Source: SLQH01 sp964612995
Lineage (GTDB): Bacteria > Planctomycetota > UBA11346
DNA length: 64,000 nt
Assembly: GCA_964612995.1 (NCBI GenBank)
Contig: CAZTGE010000002.1
Coordinates: 49,019 to 113,018 of the forward strand
Reading direction: 5' to 3'
Shown here: in pieces, positions 50,362 through 59,530 of the stretch
How positions within the stretch are numbered: position 1 is the stretch's first letter
Layout of the letters: each line of letters begins with the position of its first letter
The notes under the pieces: model-generated
Databases searched by the model: none
What the model was told of the DNA's origin: nothing
What the model saw: only the letters and a program-made list of their open reading frames with translations
Program-made: the position numbers and the translations under genes

Positions 50362-51693
50362 GTGCCCGCCACCCGATCCGTACCCGCCGACTTCCGCCTG
50401 CGCCACTGCTGGGACTTCTACTGGCCGCTGGCCCTGACCGCGATGATGATGGTCGGGGCGCAGCAGGTGATCGATGCCTCTTGCCGGTTCGCCCCCGATC
50501 CCGATCGCGAATGGGCCACCCTGGCGATCGCCTTCGGCGTGCTGGCGATCTTCCGCGCCTTTCTCGCCTTCCTGCCGCAGGTGATCAATGTCCTCGCCGA
50601 TTCCCCACCCAATCTCCGGGTGTGCCGACGGTTCTCCATCGCGCTGGCCCTGTTCCTCAGCTCCGGCCTGGCGGTGATGGCCTACACCCCCGTCGGGCTG
50701 GCCGTCCTGCGTGCGACCTATGCGGTCCAGCCGGTGCTGATCGACCGCGCGCGCGATTACCTCGCGATCCTGGTCTTCCTCCCGCTGCCGATCGCCCTGC
50801 GCCAGTTCTACGCCGGCGTGCTGATCCAGAACGAACGCACCCGCCGGGTCACCGTTGGCAACGCCATCTCCCTGGGCCTGCTTGCCGCGCTCCTGTTCGG
50901 CGGGATGAGTCGGGGGCTGCCGGCGACGATGGTGATCCCGGTGGCGATGCTGGTGGCGGAAAGTGCCAATCTGCTGTGGCTGGTGTGTTCCCGGGCCGAG
51001 GTCCGGCTCGCCGAGCGGCCCGACCTGCTGACCTATCGCGCGATGGCCCGGTTCTTCCTGCCCACCGCGATCACCACCATCATGTACGCCGTCAGCCGCC
51101 CGGTGATGTACGCCTTCGTCAGCCGCCAGGCGGACGCCGAGGCGACCATCGCCGGGCTGCGCCTCGGTTTCGGCATCGCGATGCTGTTCCACATGCCGCT
51201 GAACCAGGTCCGCCACCTCCTGGTCACCTACGGAGAGTCCCACCTGCCGCTGCTGCGTCGTTTCCTCGCCTGGTTGGTGGGCTGGGACTTCGTGATCATG
51301 GCCGCCTTCGTGTTCAGCCCCGCGGCGATGTGGTCGCTGCGCAGTGTCTATCGCGCCTCGCCGGCGGTGGCCGAGCGGGCCTGGTGGGTGCTGGCGGTCC
51401 TGTGTCTGATGCCGGCGGTGATCACCTTGCGCAACTACTACCACGGCCGGCTGCTGGTGCGGCGGGTGACCCTGGCCATGGGTTACGGCGGACTGGCCCG
51501 GGTCGGTGTGATCGCCGGTGCTTGCGCGGTGGTCACTGCCTGCTGCCGTCTCGGTGCGGTCGCCGCCGCGATCATCCTCATCGCCGGCTTCGGCGTCGAG
51601 GCGGCGATCGGCCGGCTGGAGATCTGCCGGCTGCGGCGGCGGGAACAGCGACCCGGCGCGGCCGACCCCGATCTGTTCACGGAGGAACCATGA
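50362..51693 (+). CDS. Multi-span membrane protein of the MOP/MATE-like type
   Basis: A 443-residue inner-membrane protein with about 12 hydrophobic segments in the arrangement of MOP flippases and MATE exporters. DFYWPLALTAMMMVGAQQVI opens it, a second half-repeat starts near FFLPTAITTIMYAVSRPVMY, and charged loops separate the halves. The start is the GTG at 50362. The similarity is by topology and overall look; the substrate is unknown (a lipid-linked glycan, a drug, or an anion as in ANK-like proteins). Its stop overlaps the start of the mutarotase-like gene by 4 bp (ATGA). Confidence 0.68.
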   Translation: MPATRSVPADFRLRHCWDFYWPLALTAMMMVGAQQVIDASCRFAPDPDREWATLAIAFGVLAIFRAFLAFLPQVINVLADSPPNLRVCRRFSIALALFLSSGLAVMAYTPVGLAVLRATYAVQPVLIDRARDYLAILVFLPLPIALRQFYAGVLIQNERTRRVTVGNAISLGLLAALLFGGMSRGLPATMVIPVAMLVAESANLLWLVCSRAEVRLAERPDLLTYRAMARFFLPTAITTIMYAVSRPVMYAFVSRQADAEATIAGLRLGFGIAMLFHMPLNQVRHLLVTYGESHLPLLRRFLAWLVGWDFVIMAAFVFSPAAMWSLRSVYRASPAVAERAWWVLAVLCLMPAVITLRNYYHGRLLVRRVTLAMGYGGLARVGVIAGACAVVTACCRLGAVAAAIILIAGFGVEAAIGRLEICRLRRREQRPGAADPDLFTEEP

Positions 51694-52613
51694 CCGACAC
51701 CGATCCCATTACCGCCTTGCAGCGGCGCTTCGCTCATCTGCCCGGCGTCGAGCTCACCCGCCTCGACGGCGGCCTGATCTGTTGTCGGTTGCAGGGCGAG
51801 GCCGGCAGCGGCGCCTTCCTGCTCCAGGGCGGGCAGCTGTGGTCCTGGGCGCCGCGGGGGCAGCGCGATCTGTTGTGGCAGACCGCGGCGGTTCCACCGC
51901 GCCCCGGGCAGAGCCCCTACGGCGGTGTGCCGGTGTGCTGGCCGTGGCTCGGCGTGGCGCCGCGCGCCGACCTGCCCTTCCACGGTCTGGTGCGGCTCCA
52001 CCCCTGGCACCTGGAGTCGATCGAGCCGGGCGCAGGCGGTGGCTTCCGGGTGGTGCTGGGCACCGATCACCGGGCGGCCCCTGTGCAGACCCAGCCCTTC
52101 GCGCTCCGGTTGGAGTTCACCCTCGGTGCCGCGGCGCGGGTGTCGCTGGAGGTGACCAACACCGGCGAACAGGCGCTGGAGAGCGGTGGCGCCTTGCACA
52201 GCTATCTGCGCATCGGCGATCGCCGCCGGATCCGGCTCCATGGCCTGACCGGCCAGCAGTACCGCGGTGAGGTCGACGAGCCGCTGCTGGTCGACGAGGG
52301 TGACGGCTTCGAGGGCCAGGCCCAGTGGTCGCGCAACTACTATGATCCGGATGGGGGGCCGGTGCGGATCCGGGTCGCGGATCCGGCCCTGGAGCGGACC
52401 CTGGTCCTCGAGCGCGAAGGCAGCAGCACGCTGACCTTGTGGAACCCCGGCGAGGCCGGGGCGCAGCGCATCGACGGAATCGGGGATGCGCAATGGCCGC
52501 AGTTCGTCTGCCTGGAGGCCGGCAACATCCACCGCCGCGCCGTGCGTCTGGCGCCGGGCGCGCGCCACCTGCTCACCAGCCTGGTGCGGATAGAGGGCGG
52601 CGCCCGGCCGTAA
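51690..52613 (+). CDS. D-hexose-6-phosphate mutarotase-like protein
   Basis: A 307-residue aldose-1-epimerase superfamily member of the hexose-6-phosphate mutarotase type. Conserved segments include GGQLWSWAPRGQRDLLWQTA, GGVPVCWPWLG, LPFHGLVRLHPWHLES, ALHSYLRIGD (catalytic His), GFEGQAQWSRNYYDP and QFVCLEAGNI, with the catalytic Glu in CLEAGN. It interconverts sugar-phosphate anomers in the cytoplasm. The ATG follows ggagg and overlaps the upstream stop by 4 bp. Confidence 0.9.
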   Translation: MTDTDPITALQRRFAHLPGVELTRLDGGLICCRLQGEAGSGAFLLQGGQLWSWAPRGQRDLLWQTAAVPPRPGQSPYGGVPVCWPWLGVAPRADLPFHGLVRLHPWHLESIEPGAGGGFRVVLGTDHRAAPVQTQPFALRLEFTLGAAARVSLEVTNTGEQALESGGALHSYLRIGDRRRIRLHGLTGQQYRGEVDEPLLVDEGDGFEGQAQWSRNYYDPDGGPVRIRVADPALERTLVLEREGSSTLTLWNPGEAGAQRIDGIGDAQWPQFVCLEAGNIHRRAVRLAPGARHLLTSLVRIEGGARP

Positions 52614-52743
52614 CGGCGCAAGCGACTGTGGGACAGGCACTTGCTTTTGACTGTGGCTGTCCCTGGTCAGCGGTGCTTGCCTCTGCAGCGGCGGTGCTAT
52701 CGTTGCGCCCTGCACCATTGCGCGGGGAGGTGGTTTCGGCGCC

Positions 52744-55700
52744 ATGCGGCTCAAGTGCCTCGAGACCTACGGCTTCAAATCCTTCGCCGATCGGATGCGT
52801 TTCGACTTCGAGGATGGCATCACCGCCATCATCGGCCCGAATGGCTGCGGCAAGTCGAACATCGTCGATGCGATCAAGTGGGTGGTGGGCGAGCAGTCGG
52901 CCAAGAGCCTGCGCGGCGCGGAGATGTCCGACATCATCTTCAACGGGTGCGCCACCCGGCGGCCGATGCCGATGGCCGAGGTCACCCTCACCCTCGAATT
53001 CGACGATGGCACCGGGCCCGCCGCCACCGGCGATGTCGCCATCACCCGGCGCCTGACCCGAGAGGGCCAATCGTCCTATTACATCAATGGCAAGAGCTGT
53101 CGTCTCAAGGACATCAAAGAGCTGTTGATGGACACCGGGGTGGGCATCAGCGCCTACTCGGTGATCGAACAGGGCCGGATCGGCTTCATCCTCGAGGCGA
53201 GCACCAAGGATCGCCGGGCGATCCTCGAAGAGGCCGCCGGGATCAGCCGCTACAAGGCCCGGCGCCGTGCGGCCGAACGCCGGCTCGAGCGCGTCGAACT
53301 CAGCCTCGAGCGCATCGCCCAGGTCAAACGCGAGGTCGCCCGGCGCTTGGGCACGGTGCGCCGCCAGGCGGCCACTGCGCTGCGCTACCAGGAGCTCAGC
53401 GAGCGGCTGCGCGACCTGCGCATGGTCTTCGCGCTCGAGGAGTACGGCCGGCTGAGCGAAGAGGCCACGACCCACGCCACCGCCATCGCCGGGCTCGAGA
53501 GCCAGGAGGCCTCACTCGGGGCGCGTCTGGCCGAGCTCGAGGCCGCGGCCACCGAGGCGGACGTGCAGCTGGTCGAACTCGAACAGGCGATCCGTCAGCT
53601 CGAGGAGGAACGTGGCGAAGCCCGGGCCCAGCGCGACGTGGCCGGCTCGCGGATGACCGACGCCAAGCGGCGATTGGTGGAGATCGATCAGCAGGAACAG
53701 GACGACCACGCCGCGCTCGCCGACATCGATGCCAAGCAGGAGCGCGCGCGCGAGGAGCGCGCCACGGCGGCGCAGGCGCTGCAGGAGACCGCCGGCTCCA
53801 ACGACGCACAGATGACCCGCATCTACGACGAGCGCCGTCAGGAGCTCGATGCGGCGCTTGCGCGCATCGATACCAAGGTGGAGGCGATCGAGGAGCGCAA
53901 GAGCCGCGAGATCGAGGTCTTGCGTGAACTCTCGCGCATCGAGACCGAGCAGGCGAATCTGCGCAACGCGCGCGAGGGGCTGGTCCGGCGGCGGCAGCGG
54001 ATCGAGGAGCGCAGCCGGGACCACGGCGACACGCTCGAGGAATGCCGCGCGCTCGAACAGGAACGGAGCGAGCAGGTCGCGCTCGCCCAGCAGGCCTGCG
54101 AACGCGAACACGTGCGGCTCGACGAGCTGATCGGCGAGCGAGAGCAGGCCCAGGCCGACGGCTCGGCTCTGGAGTCGCGCCTGAACGACCTGCGCCACGA
54201 GCAGGGCCAGGCCGAGGTCCGGCTGCGGCTGCTCAGCGAATACGAGCGCAAGCAGGAAGGCCTGATGCGCGGGGTCAAGGACGTGATCCAGCAGATGGGG
54301 CGTCAACCCGGCATCCACGGCATCGTCGCCGACTGCTTCCGCGTGGCCAAGGAATACGAGCTGGCGATCGAGACCGCCCTCGGCGGCCGGGCGCAGAACA
54401 TCATCACCGAGAGCCAGACCGCGGCCAAGGAGGCGATCGACTTCCTCAAGCGCGAACGTCGCGGCCGGGCCACCTTCCTCCCGCTCGACGACATCCGCGG
54501 CGGCTACCGCAGCGATCCGGCGGTGTTGCGCGAGCAGGGGGTGGTCGGCGACGCGGTCGACCTGGTCGAGTTCGAACAGCGCTTCCGTCCCGCCTTCGAG
54601 TACCTGCTCGGTGGGATCGTGGTCTGCGAGACCCTCGACGACGCCCTGGCCATCCGCCGGCGCCACCGGCCGCGCGGGATGCTGGTCACGCTCGACGGCG
54701 ACGTGGTCAACGCCGGCGGCGCGATGACCGGCGGCCGGGCCAAGGGCGGGGACACCGGCGGGCTGGTCAGCCGCAAGAACGAGATCCAACGGCTCACCGA
54801 GCGGGTCGATGCACTCGCTGGCGAGCGTGAGGCGCTCGGCGAGGAGCGCGACGCGGCCAAGAAGCGGGCTTTCGATGTCGCGGTCACGGTCGAGGAACAG
54901 CGTCGGACCATCCAGCAGGCCGAGCGCGCGGTCGGCGACGCCAAGGCCGAACTGACCAAGGCCGAGCGCGACCATTCGCATGCCGAGGAATTCGCCGCAT
55001 CCTTCGGCGGCGAGCTCGAGGAGACCGCCACCGAGTTGGCCCGGATCGATGCCGACGAGAAGGACCTCGGCGGTCAGCAGACCTGGTTCACGCAGTTGCA
55101 CGAGCGCATGCAGGCCGAGATCGCCGCGCTGCAAGAGGAGCTCACGGGCGAGGGCCGCGAGCGCGATCGGATCCAGGAAGAGGTCTCCAACCTGCGGGTC
55201 GATCTCGCGACCACCGAGGAGCGCCGCGAGGCCCTGCGCAACCACGTCGGCCACCTCGAACGCCAGCTCGACGAACTCGCCGACCAGCGGCGCGAGCGCG
55301 AGCGGCGGCTCGCCGCGCACGACCAGCGCCGGACCGAACTCGCCGCGACGATCGAGACCAGCGAATCCGCCTTCGCCACCCAGAAGGAGCGTTTCGAGAC
55401 CCTCTCCGCGGGCCTCGCGGGCAAGGTCACCGAGCGCGACGGCCTGCGCAACGCGGTCGAGGAACAGCGGCAGGAGACGCGAGCGCTGCAGACGAAGCAC
55501 CGGGGGCTCGAGCGCGAACATCAGGAACATGCGATGCGGGCCAATGAGATCCAGGTCCGGATCGAGGGCATGGCCGCACGGATCCTCGAAGACTACGAGA
55601 TCGAGCTGGCCGAGGCCCACGCGAATTACGAGCCACCGGCCGATCTCGATCTGCCGGCCTTGCGCCGCGAGCTCGCCGGGAGCGAGAAGGAGCTCGCCTC

Positions 55701-56388
55701 GCTCGGGCCGGTCAACCTCGCGGCGATCGATGAGCTCAAGGAGGTCGAGGCCCGTCATGATTTCCTCGAACAGAACCTCGACGATCTCAGCGCGGCCAAG
55801 GAGAAGATCGCGGGGATCATCGACACCATCAACGACACCTCGCGCAAGTTGTTCAAACGCACCTACCGCAGCGTGCGCTCCGGTTTCCAGGAATTGTTCC
55901 GCAAGCTCTTCGGCGGCGGCAAGGCCGACATGGTCCTGCAGTACGACGAGCAGAACAACGACATCCTCGAAGCCGGCATCGAGATCATCGCCTCGCCGCC
56001 GGGCAAGCAGCCCAAGTCGATCACCCTGCTCTCGGGCGGCGAGAAGGCGCTGACCGCGATCGCGCTGCTGTTCGCGGTCTACCAGTCCAAGCCCAGCCCG
56101 TTCTGCATCCTCGACGAGGTCGACGCCCCGCTCGACGAATCGAATACCGACGTCTACTGCCAGATGGTCAAGGAATTCTGCGCCCGCTCGCAGTTCCTCG
56201 TGGTGACCCACAACAAGCGCACGATGCAATACGCCGATGCGCTCTACGGCGTCACCCACCACGAGCGCGGTGTGTCGACCAAGATCAGCGTCAAGCTCGA
56301 AGACGTCCAGGCCGATGGCGAGCTGGTGGCCACCGCCGGCCAGGGGCCTTTCGCCACCGCCGGCCAGGGGCCTTTCGCCAGCGCCTGA
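52744..56388 (+). CDS. smc: Chromosome segregation ATPase SMC
   Basis: A 1214-residue SMC protein that compacts and segregates the chromosome with ScpA/ScpB. Walker A IIGPNGCGKSNIVDAIKWV is at residues about 29-47. A long coiled coil leads to a hinge (about 515-690; GIHGIVADCFRVAKEYELAI to VVNAGGAMTGG). A second coiled coil then reaches the signature motif LLSGGEKALTAIALL (about 1096-1110) and Walker B FCILDEVDAPLDESN (about 1120). The last residues are a recent duplication, ATAGQGPFATAGQGPFASA, encoded by a 24-bp repeat at 56329-56376. A 130-bp gap after the mutarotase gene holds its promoter. It ends 1 bp from the convergent STAS gene. Confidence 0.96.
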   Translation: MRLKCLETYGFKSFADRMRFDFEDGITAIIGPNGCGKSNIVDAIKWVVGEQSAKSLRGAEMSDIIFNGCATRRPMPMAEVTLTLEFDDGTGPAATGDVAITRRLTREGQSSYYINGKSCRLKDIKELLMDTGVGISAYSVIEQGRIGFILEASTKDRRAILEEAAGISRYKARRRAAERRLERVELSLERIAQVKREVARRLGTVRRQAATALRYQELSERLRDLRMVFALEEYGRLSEEATTHATAIAGLESQEASLGARLAELEAAATEADVQLVELEQAIRQLEEERGEARAQRDVAGSRMTDAKRRLVEIDQQEQDDHAALADIDAKQERAREERATAAQALQETAGSNDAQMTRIYDERRQELDAALARIDTKVEAIEERKSREIEVLRELSRIETEQANLRNAREGLVRRRQRIEERSRDHGDTLEECRALEQERSEQVALAQQACEREHVRLDELIGEREQAQADGSALESRLNDLRHEQGQAEVRLRLLSEYERKQEGLMRGVKDVIQQMGRQPGIHGIVADCFRVAKEYELAIETALGGRAQNIITESQTAAKEAIDFLKRERRGRATFLPLDDIRGGYRSDPAVLREQGVVGDAVDLVEFEQRFRPAFEYLLGGIVVCETLDDALAIRRRHRPRGMLVTLDGDVVNAGGAMTGGRAKGGDTGGLVSRKNEIQRLTERVDALAGEREALGEERDAAKKRAFDVAVTVEEQRRTIQQAERAVGDAKAELTKAERDHSHAEEFAASFGGELEETATELARIDADEKDLGGQQTWFTQLHERMQAEIAALQEELTGEGRERDRIQEEVSNLRVDLATTEERREALRNHVGHLERQLDELADQRRERERRLAAHDQRRTELAATIETSESAFATQKERFETLSAGLAGKVTERDGLRNAVEEQRQETRALQTKHRGLEREHQEHAMRANEIQVRIEGMAARILEDYEIELAEAHANYEPPADLDLPALRRELAGSEKELASLGPVNLAAIDELKEVEARHDFLEQNLDDLSAAKEKIAGIIDTINDTSRKLFKRTYRSVRSGFQELFRKLFGGGKADMVLQYDEQNNDILEAGIEIIASPPGKQPKSITLLSGGEKALTAIALLFAVYQSKPSPFCILDEVDAPLDESNTDVYCQMVKEFCARSQFLVVTHNKRTMQYADALYGVTHHERGVSTKISVKLEDVQADGELVATAGQGPFATAGQGPFASA

Positions 56389-56389
56389 G

Positions 56390-56740
56390 TCAGGTCGGTT
56401 CGAAAGTGAACAGGTGACTCAAGCGGGTCATCTCCAGGGTGCGGATGACCCGGTCGGTGGCGTTGCGCAGCACGATGGTCGCACCCTGGCGGACGTGGAT
56501 ATCGCTGATGTAGACCAACCCGGCGATGATCGTCGAGGAGATCACGGTGAACCCGCCGACGTCGACCACCACCCGGCGGTAGGGGCCCGGGGCGGCTTCG
56601 GCCAGCCGCTGGGCCCAGCGGTCCACACCGCGGCACATGTCGAAGTTCTTGTGCATGTCGACCAGCAGTTCATCACGCTCTTCGCGCAGGTCGAAGCCGC
56701 GATTGTCGGCGGGCGGCAGCCGTTGGTGATCGATGGTCAT
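56390..56740 (-). CDS. STAS-domain anti-sigma-factor antagonist-like protein
   Basis: A 116-residue STAS protein. The fold pattern is typical: an N-terminal strand (FDLREERDELLVDMHKNFDM), the central strand YRRVVVDVGGFTVISSTIIA containing the position where SpoIIAA is phosphorylated (Ser-Ser after the VISS turn), and ATIVLRNATDRVIRTLEMTR with a final helix. The ATG at 56740 follows gaggag. Its substrate could be one of the kinases in this window, but no link is shown by position. It is convergent with smc. Confidence 0.8.
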   Translation of the reverse strand: MTIDHQRLPPADNRGFDLREERDELLVDMHKNFDMCRGVDRWAQRLAEAAPGPYRRVVVDVGGFTVISSTIIAGLVYISDIHVRQGATIVLRNATDRVIRTLEMTRLSHLFTFEPT

Positions 56741-56873
56741 GCAGGTCTCCTCGAATGTCGCGGCGCCGATGTTCCTGCCGGAAACATCTTCGTTTTTCGA
56801 GTGCGCGGACGACCCTCGGGATCGGATTTGACCGGCATCGGGCTGTCTCCGCAAGTTGTAAAGGGGGCTACCC

Positions 56874-57036
56874 CAGGGCCGCTCAAAGCTTGCACATGCG
56901 GGCCATGCCTCGCCTCCACCTGCGTCACTGCGGCCCAAGCACCAAAGAGAGCTGGGCGGTTTGACGCAGGTGGAGGCGACGCAAGGCATGCCGAGCTGGG
57001 GATCGGCGCTCCCGGGGCGAGCTTTGAGTCGCCCTG
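56874..57036. mobile_element. 163-bp MITE-like element inserted in an intergenic repeat
   Basis: The 384-bp gap between the divergent STAS and dut genes holds this element. Ends cagggccgctcaaagcttgc (56874-56893) and gcgagctttgagtcgccctg (57017-57036) pair over 20 bp with about four mismatches and match those of the element at 48475. Direct repeats of 10 bp flank it (56864-56873 and 57037-57046, ggggctaccc/ggcgctaccc, 9 of 10 identical). A nested inverted pair (cgcctccacctgcgtca/tgacgcaggtggaggcg) lies inside. The flanks (about 56862-56873 and 57047-57110) together resemble one copy of the repeat family at 41369. Confidence 0.7.
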
Positions 57037-57124
57037 GGCGCTACCCCTCTCGCGCCTTTTGCGCGCCCCAGCCTCCTCGCTGCCGCTCGCTCGGTCGGCG
57101 CTGCGCGTTGAGCTGGATTGCCGC

Positions 57125-57598
57125 ATGGTTATGACCGGGAGCATGCCGCACGAGATCCCCGTCGCCGTTTCCGTTCTCGATCACTTCGCTGGACTCGAGC
57201 TGCCGGTGCGGGCCAGCGCTGGCGCGGCCGGGGTCGATCTGGCTGCCGCCGTCGCTGCACCGCAGACCGTGGCGCCGGGGGAGCGGGTCCTCATCCCCAC
57301 CGGCTTGTGTATCGGGGTGCCGGAGGGTTACGAAGCGCAGGTGCGTCCGCGTTCGGGTCTGGCGCTCAAGCACGGCCTGGCGGTGCTCAACAGCCCCGGC
57401 ACCATCGACAGCGATTACCGCGGCGAGGTGAAGATCATCCTGGCCAATCTCGGTCGTGCGCCGGTGACCATCGAGCGCGGCATGCGTATCGCCCAGCTGG
57501 TGCTCGCGCCGGTGGTCGCTCTGCGCTGGGAGCGGCTCGACAGCCTTGGCGCGACCGCTCGCGGCTCCGGCGGATTCGGCTCGACCGGGGCGGACTGA
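57125..57598 (+). CDS. dut: Deoxyuridine 5'-triphosphate nucleotidohydrolase
   Basis: Hydrolyses dUTP to dUMP, keeping uracil out of DNA and feeding dTMP synthesis; a homotrimer. The 157-residue protein has the five motifs: AGVDLAAA (1), PRSGLALKHGLAVLNSPG with the active-site residues (2), TIDSDYRGEVKIILANLG (3), RGMRIAQLVLAP (4) and ARGSGGFGSTG (5). Three ATGs are possible (57125, 57131, 57143); the first is given. It is 14 bp upstream of coaX. Confidence 0.95.
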   Translation: MVMTGSMPHEIPVAVSVLDHFAGLELPVRASAGAAGVDLAAAVAAPQTVAPGERVLIPTGLCIGVPEGYEAQVRPRSGLALKHGLAVLNSPGTIDSDYRGEVKIILANLGRAPVTIERGMRIAQLVLAPVVALRWERLDSLGATARGSGGFGSTGAD

Positions 57599-57612
57599 GG
57601 CGGCGGGCCGAC

Positions 57613-58374
57613 ATGCAGCTGCTGGTCGATTGTGGCAATACCGGGATCAAGCTCGGCTGCGTCGGCACCGGGGCGGGCCAGAGCGTGGAGCACGCCCGCA
57701 CGGTTGCGGCCAACCCCCAGGCGCTGACCGAGGCGATCCGCGGTTGTGACGAGCGCGTCGCCGGCGTGGTGCTGCTGCCGGGCAACGACCAGCACGCGGA
57801 GCTGTTCGCCGCGAGTTGGCGCAGCGGCCCCTTTCGTGATCGCCCGCTGCGCCGGGTCGGCGCCGATCTGCGTCTGCCGGAGCTGGGCCAGTACCAGGGC
57901 TGCGGCGCCGATCGCCTGCTCGCGGGCTGGGCGGCGGTGCATGCGCTGCATGGTGATTGCGTGATCGTGGACGCCGGCACGGCGACCACCGTCGACGCCT
58001 GGCGGGGCGGCGATACGCCGGTTGGTGCCGTTTTCCTGGGCGGGGTGATCCTGCCGGGAGCAGCCGCGTGTCTGCGCGGTCTGCGTCAGGCGGCACCCCG
58101 TCTACCGGCGGTCGATCCGGATGCCGAAGTCGACGGCCCCTGTCAACGCTCGACGCGCAGCGCGATCGCTGCCGGCATCGCCATCGGCTACCCGGCCATG
58201 GTCGCCCGCTGCGTCGCGCAGTTGCGCGCGCAGTGCGCGATCGATCGGGTCGTGCTCGCCGGCGGGGCGGGGGCGAGTCTGGCGAACGCGGTGCCCCATG
58301 CCGCGCGTCACGAGCATCTGGTGCTCTGCGGTCTGGCGCGGTTGGCGGCGTTCGCGGGCTTGCTGACCGGTTGA
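57613..58374 (+). CDS. coaX: Type III pantothenate kinase
   Basis: Phosphorylates pantothenate, the first step to coenzyme A; type III enzymes need a monovalent cation and are not inhibited by CoA. The 253-residue protein has MQLLVDCGNTGIKLG (phosphate 1), the GADRLLAGWAAVH segment, VIVDAGTATTVDAW (phosphate 2) and LGGVILPGAAACLRGL (interface), then VVLAGGAGASL. The start is the ATG at 57613. It forms an operon with dut. Confidence 0.93.
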   Translation: MQLLVDCGNTGIKLGCVGTGAGQSVEHARTVAANPQALTEAIRGCDERVAGVVLLPGNDQHAELFAASWRSGPFRDRPLRRVGADLRLPELGQYQGCGADRLLAGWAAVHALHGDCVIVDAGTATTVDAWRGGDTPVGAVFLGGVILPGAAACLRGLRQAAPRLPAVDPDAEVDGPCQRSTRSAIAAGIAIGYPAMVARCVAQLRAQCAIDRVVLAGGAGASLANAVPHAARHEHLVLCGLARLAAFAGLLTG

Positions 58375-58375
58375 C

Positions 58376-58566
58376 GAGGCCCTCAAAGCTCGCAGTGAAG
58401 CGCTCGCACGGCACACATCGCGAATAGCGGGTCGGCCGACCGAGGGGTGGTTTTCGCCGAAAATGGGCCGCAGGCCCGGCGAAAACGCGGCCGCAGGCCG
58501 CGAACCCCGACCGAGGCCGGGGGGGTACGCGGCGAAGCCGCGAGGGGGCAGCGCCCCCTCTGAGAG
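58376..58566. repeat. Dispersed intergenic repeat copy, inverted relative to 19811
   Basis: The 302-bp gap between coaX and the FKBP gene holds a repeat that is largely the reverse complement of 19811-20004: gcagtgaagcgctcgcac, ggcacacatcgcg and gtcggccgaccgagg, then ggcgaagccgcgaggg and the hairpin ggggg-cagcg-ccccc (58544-58558). The beginning (ccctcaaagctcgc) also resembles the ends of the MITE-like elements. The remainder to 58676 holds the FKBP ribosome-binding site (agaaggga). Confidence 0.65.
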
Positions 58567-58676
58567 GAGCCTCACCGGCTGAGCCCGATGGGCGCAGCGA
58601 TGCGCCGCGTCGAGGGCTTGCGGTTGTATTGGCGCCCCGCGGTCCATGCTCATGGGTCCACGAGAAGGGAGATACC

Positions 58677-59504
58677 ATGCGTGCATTGTGCATTGCCATC
58701 GCCATCACCTGTGCCGCCGGCGGGCTCGTCGCGGCCGAGAACGGTGGAGGAGCGGTGAAGAACGACGAACAGCTCGCCCTGAGCGACGAGGACAAGCAGG
58801 TCATCGAGGACTTCAGCCGGGTCCTGGGCATGCAGGTCGCGGCCCAGATCAAGTCCCGCGACCTCGACAAGGACGCGGTGGTCGCGGGGATCGACGCCGG
58901 GATGGAGGGGGAGGCCTCGCCCAGTCCGCAGCAGATGCAGCAGCTGTTCCAGGCCCATCAGCAGATCATGGCCAAGAAGTCCAAGCTCTGGAAGCAGAAC
59001 GCCGGCCTGCCGTTGTCGACCGGCCAGGAGTTCTACGAAGCCTACAAGCAGCAAGACGACGTGACCGTCACCGACTCCGGTCTCGCCTACGAGGTGCTCG
59101 AACCCGGCCCGGAAGGCGCGGCCAGGCCCGGCGCCAGCGACGAGGTGCGGGTCGAATACACCGGTCGCCGTACCACCGGCGAGATCTTCGATGCCTCGGA
59201 GCGCCACGGCCAGGCGATCGAGTTCGAGCTCGACAAGGTGATCCCCGGTTGGACTGAAGGCGTGCAGCTGATGCCGGTGGGCAGCACCTATCGCTTCGTC
59301 GTCCCCGGCGACCTTGCCTATGGTGAGTTCGACCCGCAGTCGAGTCAGCCGACCGGCACGCTGATCTTCGATGTGGAGCTGCTGGACATCATCGATCAGT
59401 CGGGCAGCGGCGCGACCATCGAAACCGGCAGCAAGACCGCAACCGGGCAAGGCGCAGAAGAGGGCGCAGAAGAGGGCGAAACCGGCCAGGGCGCTGGCGA
59501 ATAG
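58677..59504 (+). CDS. Exported FKBP-type peptidyl-prolyl isomerase (FkpA/Mip-like)
   Basis: A 275-residue periplasmic or outer-surface isomerase. It has a signal peptide (MRALCIAIAITCAAGGLVAA) and an N-terminal helical dimerisation domain (about 35-125). The FKBP domain (about 130-240) has VTDSGLAYEVLEPG, VRVEYTGRRTTGEIFDASE, ELDKVIPGWTEGVQLMPVGS, DLAYGEF and GTLIFDVELLDI. The tail (TGQGAEEGAEEGETGQGAGE) is repetitive and acidic. It helps fold exported proteins and may work alongside the HtrA proteases. The ATG follows agaaggga. Confidence 0.9.
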   Translation: MRALCIAIAITCAAGGLVAAENGGGAVKNDEQLALSDEDKQVIEDFSRVLGMQVAAQIKSRDLDKDAVVAGIDAGMEGEASPSPQQMQQLFQAHQQIMAKKSKLWKQNAGLPLSTGQEFYEAYKQQDDVTVTDSGLAYEVLEPGPEGAARPGASDEVRVEYTGRRTTGEIFDASERHGQAIEFELDKVIPGWTEGVQLMPVGSTYRFVVPGDLAYGEFDPQSSQPTGTLIFDVELLDIIDQSGSGATIETGSKTATGQGAEEGAEEGETGQGAGE

Positions 59505-59530
59505 TCAGCCTTCGGTCGAACAGGCCTCCA

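Noticed and set aside
53512..56262. A 916-codon open frame antisense to smc
   Set aside because: A by-product of the coiled-coil codon bias of smc read in reverse; no independent evidence.
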